Positions 29,601 to 38,200 of a DNA stretch of 64,000 bases are shown here, in pieces. How positions within the stretch are numbered: the first letter of the stretch is position 1; every line of letters starts with the position of its first letter. A program made the position numbers and the translations under genes. This DNA comes from Chitinophaga sancti (lineage in GTDB: Bacteria > Bacteroidota > Bacteroidia > Chitinophagales > Chitinophagaceae), in the NCBI RefSeq assembly GCF_034424315.1, contig NZ_CP139972.1:6890501-6954500 (forward strand), in the 5' to 3' direction. The notes beneath the pieces are model-generated. The model had not been told where the DNA came from, ran no database searches, and was given only the letters and a program-made list of their open reading frames with translations.

Positions 29601-30093
29601 CACTAAGGCCCGTAGCAATTGTATAAAATCCCGCGTCATCAGTTTTCACCCCTCTTGTAGTATTTTTAATCATCACCGTTACACCAGGTAGTGGTGAGCC
29701 ATGCATAGAAACCACCCTGCCATTGATCTCTTTCTGTGCCAAAGCCGGGTTATGCAGTTGTACGCTTTCAGGGGTGTCACTTATTGTGCTGACAATTACA
29801 TTTTCACCCCTGGGAGTAAATTTATAACCCGTCAAGGTGGATAACTGATCGAGGACCTGCGTTAAAGTGAGATTGTTACAGTGGAGCGAGACCCGCTGTT
29901 CTACATCGATGCTGGCTTTATCGTAGTGAAAACTAATGTGTTGCCTGGCAGCAATGGCATCCAGAATTTCCGTTACCGGCTGATTGCGAAAGGAGAGGCT
30001 AATCTGGGCCATAGCATTCCTGCCTGCTAATAATGCTATTAACAGGAAAATTACGACAACACATACTTTCATTAAGTATGATCTTCCCTTCAT
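26665..30093 (-). CDS. SusC-family transporter with N-terminal STN signalling domain (pair 3)
   Basis: The 1142-residue protein has, after the signal peptide ending 'NAMAQ', an STN (secretin/TonB short N-terminal) domain at about residues 20-90 ('SLSFRNQPVTEILDAIA' ... 'LTLTQVLDQLS'), then a carboxypeptidase-regulatory domain, 'LNELIVTALG', a plug with 'LYIIDGVPM' and 'SASAAALYGSQ', and a barrel ending 'HVKAAF'. The STN domain in FecA-type transporters contacts FecR in the periplasm when substrate binds. I chose the ATG at 30093; the frame extends 12 codons further to a TTG, which is unlikely to be the start. An ATG at 30072 is a second option. Confidence 0.92.
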   Translation of the reverse strand: MKGRSYLMKVCVVVIFLLIALLAGRNAMAQISLSFRNQPVTEILDAIAARQHISFHYDKASIDVEQRVSLHCNNLTLTQVLDQLSTLTGYKFTPRGENVIVSTISDTPESVQLHNPALAQKEINGRVVSMHGSPLPGVTVMIKNTTRGVKTDDAGFYTIATGLSDVLIFRSVGYINREILAPLASSKLDVTLTENIKGLNELIVTALGIPKNNKELPYSTGLLNSDDISTVKDANVINNLSGRIAGVMINRSASGIGGSARVVLRGNKSTRENQPLYIIDGVPMANFTPSQPTDIWGESSGITGNGGRDGGDGISNLNPDDIESISVLKSASAAALYGSQAANGVIMITTKKGHSGKGHIEVSSDLTTETPLLLPSLQYRYGQSVPPYAAEKQPGSADSWGAPIQAGDHVKPFFNTGLTSMNGLSISGGLEKTQYYISYSNTMNRGIMPVNRLQKHNFNIRVTSDLLENKLHVDANISYLAQYAVNRPSSGLYYNPLTGLYTFPRGLDFNNYKNYEYSDDARNMYMQNWWNINNAMGWSGQDDQQNPYWIQKRDEREDNRYRGLASLSARYRFNDWLTLQARANFDKSDDQYELKAYAGTQQVLSPPNGRYTLEKESNKQLYADMMMTASRQLSPLWKLQGMLGASITDIRAHDRSLISTNATAAEGLIVVNKFSVKNIASNALDAQQSVERKQLQAFFGSAQVHFKNSIFLDLTGRNDWSSTFAFTPIKDKGYFYYSSGISTIISELLKLPKAVSFAKVRLSYAKAGNDIAPYSSRPARFILQTTAGVSRVNFNIRTPYPGIYLKPEDNRSLEAGTEIRLLKDRISFDFTWYKNNNYQQYMEVRAPSGSGYLYYYLNLGNIQNKGVEATLTVVPVQHTHIRWSTTINCTVNCNRVVQLSSNTIPGAGPDNYYILTEFNTNMYGSFIKEGGSWGDIYTNKELYKNEKGQYVIDEQGNLVTRNIFKKVGNPNPRLISGWSNTVEYRHFTFNCLIDGRFGGDVMSVTSSVLDNYGVSERSARARDNGGVSLNAVYENGTPLTVPYDARKYFSTIGGRAGIGEMYMYDATNIRLRELSLTYEVPVKSKYINRLQIGLLGKNLCFLKLNAPFDPEVAMSSGNALQGIDVFGLSATRSIGVHVKAAF

Positions 30094-30398
30094 TTCAGCC
30101 CCGGTGATTTTAACATAATAAAGCAGCAATAAACATTTATGGGGCTACCCAAATACTACATGCAGGAATGCTCCGGGGAGCGGATTATAAATAGCCGGCA
30201 TCCTCCGCATTACGGAAGACACCCTGGTAATAGTATCAAAACGTGTTAGATGTTAGAAGGAGCCTGAATGAAAAGTAATCAGAAGATGCTGAGAATGATG
30301 GAACGAAAATTCTCTTCCTCTGGTATCCGGATTCAACCGGAGAAATTTACTTCTGATCCACGCTCACCTGATTGTAGTGCCGGGGCTAACCCCATAAA
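30094..30398 (-). other. Gap between the FecR-type gene and the STN-SusC gene
   Basis: This 305-nt gap is long for genes in one signalling operon, so the SusC gene probably has its own promoter here, perhaps one used by the neighbouring ECF sigma factor. There are small hairpins (for example TCCG-CATTA-CGGA), but I see no convincing terminator, -7 box or gene. Confidence 0.4.
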
Positions 30399-31385
30399 TT
30401 ATTTCTTATTTTTTAAAATTATAGTGTCACGCTCTTTTGACCAGGCCAGCGATTCCGTCAGACAAATTGTTTCCAGCACATTTTGCAGGGTTTCCTGCCG
30501 GAAGCTTCCGGTGTAGGTCCATGCTTTCTTGTCACTTTGGTTGATGATAGTTACTGCAAAGGTGTTTTCAATGGCGTTGCGCACTTGTTCATACGATGCA
30601 TCTTTGAATACCAGGGTGCCCTGTTGCCATCCGGTGGCTTCTGGCGTATTAAATTTCGACCTGGTTACCTGCAGGCTTTGCAGGTCATAACTCAACTGCT
30701 CACTTGATTCAAGTACGACTGGCTTTTTACCGGTGGCGGTTACTTTTACTTTTCCACTCAGCAGTGCTACAGTGATTTTCTGTTCGTTACGGTAAGCGCG
30801 TATATTGAAAGAGGTGCCCAGCGCTGTGGTACTGAGGCCTCCGCTGTGTACGGTGAATTGGCGTGCGGGGTCGGGGGCTACATCAAAGTAGGCCTCACCT
30901 TCTTCAAGGAAGAGATCACGACCTGTGCTGAAGTGTACAGGATACCTGAGCCGGCTGCCTGCGTTCAGTACAATGGTGCTGCCGTCTTCCAGTGTCAGGT
31001 GTTCGGTTTTACCTTTTACGGTAGTAATGATATAAAATCCGTCGATAATTTCTTTGTGGTTGTCAACTTTGGCAATGGGGGCTTGACCGGCAGGGAGGAC
31101 GCTGCGGGTGTAGTGCTGGAAAAACCAGCTGGCGGCAGCTACCAACAAAGTGATAGCGGCAGCGGCATAGTACCACGGGCGCATGGTGCGCCGGCGGGGC
31201 ACGTTAATATTCTTCTGCAGTGCAGCGTGTACATCTGCAAGGTCCTGCTGGATGACAGTGTCCGGAATGTGTGTAACAGGCTGTTGTATCCCTTCAAACC
31301 ACTCTTCTATCAACTGTTTTTCCCCGGCTGTGGACTGTTCTTCGTTATAACGTTCCAATAATTTCTTTATCTGATCAAGGTTCAC
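30399..31385 (-). CDS. FecR-family anti-sigma factor
   Basis: The 328-residue protein has a cytoplasmic N-terminal domain (about 1-68, starting 'MNLDQIKKLLERYNEE'), one membrane helix at about 72-90 ('YYAAAAITLLVAAASWFF'), and a periplasmic FecR domain with 'LTLEDGSTIVLNAGSRLRYP' and 'RDLFLEEGEAYFDV'. The C-terminal part (about 250-328) is the DUF4974-type domain that receives the signal from the STN domain of the SusC partner. GTG at 31385 is the start; no ATG fits the family's usual N-terminus. It would hold the ECF sigma factor encoded 97 nt upstream until the transporter is loaded. Confidence 0.92.
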   Translation of the reverse strand: MNLDQIKKLLERYNEEQSTAGEKQLIEEWFEGIQQPVTHIPDTVIQQDLADVHAALQKNINVPRRRTMRPWYYAAAAITLLVAAASWFFQHYTRSVLPAGQAPIAKVDNHKEIIDGFYIITTVKGKTEHLTLEDGSTIVLNAGSRLRYPVHFSTGRDLFLEEGEAYFDVAPDPARQFTVHSGGLSTTALGTSFNIRAYRNEQKITVALLSGKVKVTATGKKPVVLESSEQLSYDLQSLQVTRSKFNTPEATGWQQGTLVFKDASYEQVRNAIENTFAVTIINQSDKKAWTYTGSFRQETLQNVLETICLTESLAWSKERDTIILKNKK

Positions 31386-31482
31386 AGCGTTGTAATTTAA
31401 ATAATGTCCTAATGTATCTGTTGTTTGTCCCTAACGTTAGTGATGCTCTTAATGGAGTCGTACCAGGTTGCAGTAAGTACCA

Positions 31483-32070
31483 TCAATTATAAAAAAAAGC
31501 GGCGCTCAGCAGCAACAATACGATGTCTGTCTGTGCATGGTTGGTACGTAAAATTTTTAAGGCCTTGGTAATCTGGTTCTTAACTGTTTGCTGAGATAAT
31601 CCCATGCGTAGTGCGATCTGTTCCACCGTCTGGTGTTCCACCCTGCTCAGGATGAAGACTTCCTTCATTCGTTCAGGAAGCTGGTTGATCGTTTCAAACA
31701 CGTCTTCTGTGCGGGTTTTGCTGTCCAGCAGTTCGGTAATACTACCGGGTTGTACATCAAAGTGTTCGATGAGTTGCTGCAGGTATTTACGATAAGTCGT
31801 GTTCTTCCGGTAGATATCTATGATCTTGTGACGGGCAGACTGGTAGAGATATGATTTCAACGATTCATTGACACTCAGCGTCTGCCTTCTTTCCCAAAGG
31901 GAGGTAAAGAGTTCCTGTAATACATCCTTGCCTGCTTCGGCAGGTTCAATCTTACTAAGGATATAGAGGTATAACGGCTGACTATAACGTGCGTAGATAG
32001 TATTGAAGGCCATTATGTTATCTTCCTGTAGTAGTGAAAGTAATTGGGTATCTGAGTAATTACTATACAT
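31483..32070 (-). CDS. ECF sigma-70 factor of the FecR/SusC signalling set
   Basis: The 195-residue protein has a sigma region 2 ('NTIYARYSQPLYLYILS', 'LYQSARHKIIDIYRK') and a sigma region 4 helix-turn-helix ('VEQIALRMGLSQQTVKNQITKALKIL', in part), the layout of Bacteroidota ECF factors paired with FecR. The last 15 residues are hydrophobic ('IVLLLLSAAFFYN'), a tail seen in many such factors that may tie them to the membrane. It leads the minus-strand operon sigma - FecR - STN-SusC - SusD and should switch on that operon and perhaps itself. Confidence 0.92.
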   Translation of the reverse strand: MYSNYSDTQLLSLLQEDNIMAFNTIYARYSQPLYLYILSKIEPAEAGKDVLQELFTSLWERRQTLSVNESLKSYLYQSARHKIIDIYRKNTTYRKYLQQLIEHFDVQPGSITELLDSKTRTEDVFETINQLPERMKEVFILSRVEHQTVEQIALRMGLSQQTVKNQITKALKILRTNHAQTDIVLLLLSAAFFYN

Positions 32071-32164
32071 GGATTACAGTCGTGACATAGATTTGGTTAA
32101 GGTTCTCAACAAGCGTATATATGAGGGGAAATTACCACATTTATTGATAATACAAAAACAAAAA

Positions 32165-32183
32165 AGCCGGCCATTGGCCGGCT
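32165..32183 (-). terminator. Terminator of the AraC-type regulator gene
   Basis: The 8-bp GC-rich stem AGCCGGCC / GGCCGGCT with a 3-nt loop is followed on the minus strand by TTTTTTGTTTTT, so it ends the leftward AraC-type transcript. Confidence 0.85.
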
Positions 32184-32189
32184 AAAAAT

Positions 32190-33065
32190 TTATGCCTCTT
32201 TCAATCTCAATTCATTCTTATATTCTTTGGGTGTTTTCCCCACTATCTCTTTAAAAAACCTGTTAAAATTCGAGAGGTTCTTGAACCCGCACGAATATGC
32301 TATCTCTGCTATCGACCAATCTTCTTCAGTGAGCCGCTTACAGGCATGCCCGATTCTCACCTCATTCAAAAACTGCACGAAAGACTTCTTTGTTCTGTTC
32401 TTAAAGAAGCGGCAGAAAGACTGTGGAGAAAGGTTGGTGATACTTGCCACATCCTGCAAAGAGATCTCCTTGCTGAAGTTACTCATCACATACTTGAACA
32501 CTTCATCGATCTTATGGTTATCCTTCGCATTGAAAGCATGTGAATAACCTGTACTTGCCAGGTATTGTACATCCTTGGTTTCTGTCAATACTTTCAGGAT
32601 ATTCAATAATGAAATAATTCTTTCCAGTCCTTCTTTTTTTGGCAGCTGCAGGATCTGGTCTTTCAGCAGGTCATAGGTAGGGCCTATGATCTTCATGCCG
32701 CGTTGTGCGCGGTGAAACAGATCTGTTAATGCCTTTGTTTCCGGCAGTCCGTAGAACTTATCTCCGAAAATATCTTTCGGAAAATAAATCACCACAGATC
32801 TTGCTTTCAGCGCTTCATTGTTTTTGTAGTAGCTTTCATCATTGTACCATACGTGTGGAATGTGTGGCCCCAGAAACACCATGTCTCCTACGTCAAAACT
32901 CTCAATGCTGTCGCCTACAATTCTTTTACCGTTGCTTTCTGTAACGTATACCAGCTCGCACTCCGGGTGAAAATGGAATGGAGTATTGAAATAAGGATCA
33001 CTTCTCTCAATGATCGTGATCTGATTGTCGGCAAATGCCCCCACTTTAATAAGAATGGGTTTCAT
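32190..33065 (-). CDS. AraC-family transcriptional regulator with cupin sensor domain
   Basis: The 291-residue regulator has an N-terminal cupin-type domain ('PFHFHPECELVYV' with the metal- or ligand-contacting His residues, 'GDMVFLGPHIPHVW') and a C-terminal pair of helix-turn-helix motifs ('ISLQDVASITNLSPQSFCRFFKN', in part, and 'SIAEIAYSCGFKNLSNFNRFFKE', in part). AraC proteins with this sensor often respond to sugars and activate uptake or catabolic genes. It stands alone between the sigma-factor operon and the divergent LacI-type gene, so its target may be any of the nearby SusCD pairs; this cannot be decided by reading. Confidence 0.92.
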   Translation of the reverse strand: MKPILIKVGAFADNQITIIERSDPYFNTPFHFHPECELVYVTESNGKRIVGDSIESFDVGDMVFLGPHIPHVWYNDESYYKNNEALKARSVVIYFPKDIFGDKFYGLPETKALTDLFHRAQRGMKIIGPTYDLLKDQILQLPKKEGLERIISLLNILKVLTETKDVQYLASTGYSHAFNAKDNHKIDEVFKYVMSNFSKEISLQDVASITNLSPQSFCRFFKNRTKKSFVQFLNEVRIGHACKRLTEEDWSIAEIAYSCGFKNLSNFNRFFKEIVGKTPKEYKNELRLKEA

Positions 33066-33444
33066 GTAGTATAAGTTTAAGCTGTTTGTATTCTAGCTCC
33101 GTTGTGATGATGATTCGTCTTCTTGCCCCAGACAGGACATTATCTCCCGAAACAATTCAATTTGTATAGTAATAATTCCATGACCATTTCCAAATGGATG
33201 TCGGTCTCCAAATTCATTCCCCCTGACAGAAGTTTTTCTGTGAAAGTGGCAAATTATCAAATTTTGGTTAAAAAAACATCATTTTTTAGTAAATATCATT
33301 TATTTCCTGTTGAAACGCCTATCCGGGCCACTTAAGGAGGCATGATTGATATCATTCCTCCCGGGACAGCCTCTACTGGAAATAATTTGGTCGTTTGCTA
33401 CTAAGATTATAATTTTCTAACGAATCAAACCAAATCTGAATCAC
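33066..33444. other. Divergent intergenic region between the AraC- and LacI-type genes
   Basis: This 379-nt region must contain the promoters of both regulators. It holds the LacI-gene promoter candidate at 33386-33417 and an imperfect dyad at 33336-33361 (GGAGG-C-ATGAT, TGAT, ATCAT-T-CCTCC). I see no gene in it. Confidence 0.5.
33386..33417 (+). promoter_or_regulatory. Candidate promoter of the LacI-type regulator
   Basis: TTTG at 33386-33389 is separated by 20 nt from TAATTTTC at 33410-33417, one mismatch from the Bacteroidota -33/-7 consensus (TTTG, TAnnTTTG). Transcription would start about 20-25 nt before the GTG at 33445. Confidence 0.5.
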
Positions 33445-34476
33445 GTGAAAGGAATATCGATTAAAGATATAGCCCAGCAGGCCGGCGTTTCTCCCACCAC
33501 CGTTTCTTTCGTTCTGAATGGTAAAGGAAAAGAAAAAAGGATCAGCGAACAGGTAAGCAAACGTATTCTGAAGATAGCCGGCAAGCTAAAGTATAAACCT
33601 AACCAACTGGCACGTGGTTTACGCACTGGTAAAACCAAAACAATCGGGTTAATCGTAGAAGACATTGCTAATAATTTCTTTGCCAACGTAGCGAAAGTAG
33701 TAGAAGACGAGGCAGACAAATATGGCTACAAGGTACTCTTCGGGAGTACTGAAGACAATGAAGAAAAAGCCCGTGGCTTGCTGGAAGTACTTCGTTACCG
33801 ACAGGTAGACGGCTACATTATCACGCCTACCCTCAATCTGGACAAGGACATTGCTTCCCTGCAAAAGCCGGTTGTCCTCATGGACCGTTATTTTCCGAAT
33901 GTCAAAGATTCCTCGTATGTAGTGGTAGATAACTACCAGGGGGCCGTGACTGCTGTAGACCACCTGGTGGCCCAGGGGTATAAGCACATTGGTATTATTA
34001 CCACCACCTCGCACCAGATCCAGATGCAACAGCGCCTGGAAGGTTTTAGTGCAGGCCTGAAGAAGCATGGGCTGCCTTCAGGAAAGAATGTGATCAAACG
34101 CCTGCCTTTTGACCTGGACCGACCAGGTTTTACCCAGGAGATCACCAAATATTTGCAAAACAACCGGGAACTGGATGCCGTGTTCTTTGCCACCAACTAC
34201 CTGGGTATTTGTGGTATAGAAAGCATTCGCTCGATAGGTTTGCAGATAGGCAGTGAACTGGGTATGGTAAGTTTTGACGACCATGACATTTTCCGCTTAT
34301 TAAGCCCTGCAGTGACCTGCGTAGCACAGCCGGTAGAGGAAATAGGCAGAACATTGATCAGGATCCTGATGGAGGAGCTGGACGAGACCTCCGAAGGGCC
34401 TAAGCAGGTTGTATTGCCACTGGAATTGCGGGAACGGGAATCTTCCGTACTTGTAAAGAAGTTGCCGAAGGCCTGA
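33445..34476 (+). CDS. LacI-family transcriptional regulator
   Basis: The 343-residue protein has the LacI helix-turn-helix at the N-terminus ('ISIKDIAQQAGVSPTTVSFV'), the hinge 'YKPNQLARGLRTGKTKTIGL', and a periplasmic-binding-protein-like sensor domain ('VEDIANNFFANVAKVVE', 'VDGYIITPT', 'DAVFFATNYLG', 'MVSFDDHDIF'). Such regulators bind a palindromic operator and respond to a sugar or a phosphorylated sugar. The start is GTG. The gene points at the SusCD pair beginning at 35289, about 810 nt downstream, the likely target. A terminator follows the gene, so the SusCD pair has its own promoter. Confidence 0.93.
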   Translation: MKGISIKDIAQQAGVSPTTVSFVLNGKGKEKRISEQVSKRILKIAGKLKYKPNQLARGLRTGKTKTIGLIVEDIANNFFANVAKVVEDEADKYGYKVLFGSTEDNEEKARGLLEVLRYRQVDGYIITPTLNLDKDIASLQKPVVLMDRYFPNVKDSSYVVVDNYQGAVTAVDHLVAQGYKHIGIITTTSHQIQMQQRLEGFSAGLKKHGLPSGKNVIKRLPFDLDRPGFTQEITKYLQNNRELDAVFFATNYLGICGIESIRSIGLQIGSELGMVSFDDHDIFRLLSPAVTCVAQPVEEIGRTLIRILMEELDETSEGPKQVVLPLELRERESSVLVKKLPKA

Positions 34477-34490
34477 TGTAATCGTTTACC
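34477..34490. promoter_or_regulatory. LacI-type operator-like palindrome after the LacI gene
   Basis: TGTAATCGTTTACC begins directly after the stop codon. It matches the common LacI-family operator layout TGTAAnCGnTTACA at 13 of 14 positions, with the central CG. Its place 800 nt before the SusC gene is odd for an operator, so it may be coincidence. Confidence 0.35.
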
Positions 34491-34509
34491 TTAAATTATT
34501 TCATTTTAT

Positions 34510-34546
34510 AATCGCTTTTGTCGCAGGCAGAAGCGATTTTTTTTGT
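34510..34546 (+). terminator. Terminator of the LacI-type gene
   Basis: AATCGCTT at 34510-34517 pairs with AAGCGATT at 34531-34538, and a run of eight Ts follows. Confidence 0.8.
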
Positions 34547-35288
34547 CATGAATTTGACATACTGTATAAATATAATTTGTTCATTATGAAAACTTTCTAT
34601 AAGTTGCAAAAAAACACCTATACCGGAACCCGTGAAGTTGCTTAGAACCCATTTTATCTGCTTTTTATAAATAATCACAGGAAATCATTTTTGTAAATGC
34701 TTATACCATGAAAAGAGTGAAATTTCTACTGTCGCGTTACGGATAAACTTCCCACTATTAATTTTTCGTAAAGTCTTGGGACAGGAATGAAATTATATTA
34801 CGATTTCTTCAATTTGTGTTTTTTTCTCCAATAGTATTTTCTCATGAAAGGGTGTTAATTTACCTGGATTAAGCGTAAATGACTTATTAGATAAAAAAAT
34901 GTTAAATCTTTTTTGTTTCTAAGAATTATTTGGGTAGTTTGGCGCTGTCAATTTAAGAATGTAGAGAAAAACTATGTCATTTTAGAGAAGATGAGTGTAC
35001 TGGCGGACAATATGGTGAAAATACCACCAATAAAGAAGAAATCAAAATGGCCTATACCAATAATAAAGAGAAGTAATACGTAAACGGTGACTGCCGGAAT
35101 GTGCTAAAAAATAGTTACAATTTCAGCGATAGGGTCCCAACTTTAGAAGAGAAAATAACATCACATTTCAGGAAAAAGAGCTTGTCTGCTCCTTGTAAAA
35201 AAGGAGCCATCCTATGCCGTGCCTTCCTGTATGTAATCACATTGTGACTAAACACTTATCATACTTAAAATCTAACTAAAAGAAAGCT
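34547..35288 (+). other. Long AT-rich region before the pair-4 SusC gene
   Basis: This 742-nt stretch must contain the promoter of the SusCD pair. It shows no exact TAnnTTTG box. There is a short hairpin at 35188-35207 (GCTCCTT / AAGGAGC) without a T run, probably in the 5' untranslated region. A 30-codon reading frame at 34991-35083 is lysine/isoleucine-rich, and I see no evidence that it is translated. Confidence 0.45.
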
Positions 35289-38200
35289 ATGCGAAGATCT
35301 CTATTAGTAAGCACACTGCTTCTTTTGTTCTGCTGCTTTACTGCTTTGGCGCAAGACAAAAAGGTTGTGTCCGGAACTGTTAAAGACGACAAAGGAGCAC
35401 CTGTTCCTGGTGTGACTGTTGTGGAAAAAGGTACCAAAAATGGTATTCAGACAGCTCCAGACGGTACATTTAAACTTTCCGTAGGTCCAAATGCCACCCT
35501 GATTATCTCCTATGTAGGTTATGCAAAACAGGAAATTGCAGTTGCAGGCCAGTCAACCATCAACACTACGCTCGCTGTAGACAACAAAGGTCTGAATGAA
35601 GTAGTGGTCACTGCGATGGGTATTAAGAGAGAAGCCCGTGCACTGGGTTATTCTGTTAGTACTGTAAACGCAAAAGATCTCACACAATCCGGTTCTCCGA
35701 GCTTCTCTTCCGCTCTGTACGGTAAAGCTGCCGGTGTAAAGGTAGTTGCTGCTCCGGGTGGTGCCAGCTCTGGTGTTGCTATCCAGGTGAGAGGTGTATC
35801 TTCTGTGTCTCTGAACACTCAGCCACTGTATGTTGTGGATGGTGTGCCTATCAGAAACTTCGCTGATCCTACCAAATCAAGTTTCAATACCACTAACAAC
35901 CGTATCGATGGTAACGGTGCACTGGATATCAACCCTGAAGATATCGAAACCCTGACCGTACTGAAAGGTGCTTCTGCATCTGCACTGTATGGTTCTGAGG
36001 CTACAAATGGTGTAATCGTAATCACTACCAAGAAAGGTATTAAAGGTAGAGGCTTAGGCGTCGATATGAACTATTCATATACTGCTGAAAATCTGCAGAA
36101 TAGCCCTGATTACCAAACTGAATTTGGTCCTGGTTATGAAGCACAAACAAACGTAGCAAACGGTGCTACTGCTGAAGGCTGGATCGCTGACTCTGATGGA
36201 ACTTTACGTCCTTACTATAGGGCATATGGTCAGTTCGGTCCTAAATACGATGGCAGAACTGTAAGATACTGGGATGGTTCTACAAAGACCTACTCTGCTC
36301 AGAAGAATAACTACCGTAGTTTCTTCCAGACTGGTTATAACTCTATGTTCAACGTAGCAGTATCTAACTCCAGCGATATCGCTACTTATCGTTTCTCTTA
36401 CAGCCGTAACGATTATAAAGCTATTCTGCCAGGTTCTAACCTGAACAAGAATAACTTCAACCTGAACGCTACACTGAGACTGCATAAGAAAGTAACCTTA
36501 GATATCGTATCTACATTCAATAACAACTTTACGCACAACCGTCCTCAGTCTATGACTAACCTGTTTAGCTCATACGATGGTTTCTTTAGCCGTATGGATG
36601 ATATGGATGCTTACAAAACCAGGTACCAGACATCTCATGGTTACAAATATGTTAGATATAATGAAAGTACCTATGATCAGGACGAGAAGTTCCGTTATAA
36701 TATCAGAGCTTACAACTTACTGGACTATCTGTACACTCAGTTGAGAAACAGCTATGATGAAAATCAAAACCGTTTCATCAACAGTGCAACCTTAACTTAC
36801 TCTATCCTGGATAACCTGAAGTTCCGTGGCCGTATTGGTAATGACTTCACTAACTGGAAAGCTGAAAATAAGGAACATAACCAAGTGCCTACTTATGCAG
36901 GTACAAGCGGTAAATATGGTGTAGAACAAAGAACCAACAGCCTGCTGTACGGTGATGCGATGTTAACTTACAACCCTAAAATTGGTAAGAACTTCGATCT
37001 GGGTGTTAGCGGTGGTTTCACTGGTAGAAAACAAAACTTCCAGTACGGTTACAACTATACAACTGTAGGTCTGGGTACTGAAAACTGGTTCTCCCTGACT
37101 AACTCTGCTGGTACCCTGGGTTCTGAGAGTGCACGTGGCGAGCAGATCGACATCGCTGGTTTCGGTATCGTTAACCTGAGCTATAAAGGCTGGTTATACC
37201 TGGAAGGAACTGGACGTACTGAAAAAACTTCTACCCTGCCTAAAGGTGCAAACTCTTACACTTATCCTTCTGTGAATGCAGGTTTCGTATTCTCTGATGT
37301 GTTTAAGATGCCAACATGGTTTAACTATGGTAAACTGAGAACCTCTTATGGTTTAACAGGTAACCACCCAACCATGTACATGTCTCCAATCGCATTTACA
37401 CAATATGGTATAACCATCGATGGTAACTATATTGCATACCAACAGCCTAATGCCAGCACTTTCGGTAACGAAGGTCTGAGATCAGAGCAGAAGAGAGAGT
37501 TCGAATTTGGTCTGGAAACAAGAATCCTGGATGGTAAAGTAGGTGTTGACCTGACTTACTATAATAACAAGATCAAAGATCAGATCCTGACTGCTACTAC
37601 ACCAATGACAGCTGGTGCTGGTGCACAGATCGTGAATGCAGGTGACCTGAGCAACTACGGTTTTGAAGGCGCTATCAACGCAACTCCGATCCAAAACAAA
37701 AATTTCCGTTGGAATACACGTTTCAACTTTGCGATTAACCGTAACAAGCTGACCAGACTGGCTCCTATCTTCCCGAACATTACAAATGACCTCGAAGGTG
37801 GTTATGTAATCGCAAGATCTGAAGTAGGTGATCCACTGGGTAACCTGTACGTTCACCCTCATAACACCGATGCTAACGGTAACTATATCGTAGATAAGGA
37901 TGCGGGTATTTACACTTACAATACCGATAAATATATTTATGCTGGTAACGTAATGCCTAAGATCGTAGGTGGTTTCTCCAACACTTTCACTTACAAAGCA
38001 TTCTCCGTGGATGTGACCCTGGATTACCGTTTTGGTGGTAAACTGGTTTCTATTCCTTCTTATTATGCAGTGGGTGCAGGTATGTTTAAGAGCACACTCC
38101 AGTACAGAGATGCTGCCCGTGGTGGTCTCCCTTACGCTGTTGTTTCTGATAAAGATGGTAATTACGCTCCTGTTGCTGCCGGTCAACCTGGCGATCGTCA

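Noticed and set aside
34991..35083. 30-codon frame rich in Lys, Ile and Pro upstream of the pair-4 SusC gene
   Set aside because: No promoter, no leader-peptide codon run, no terminator after it, and the composition follows the AT-rich background.
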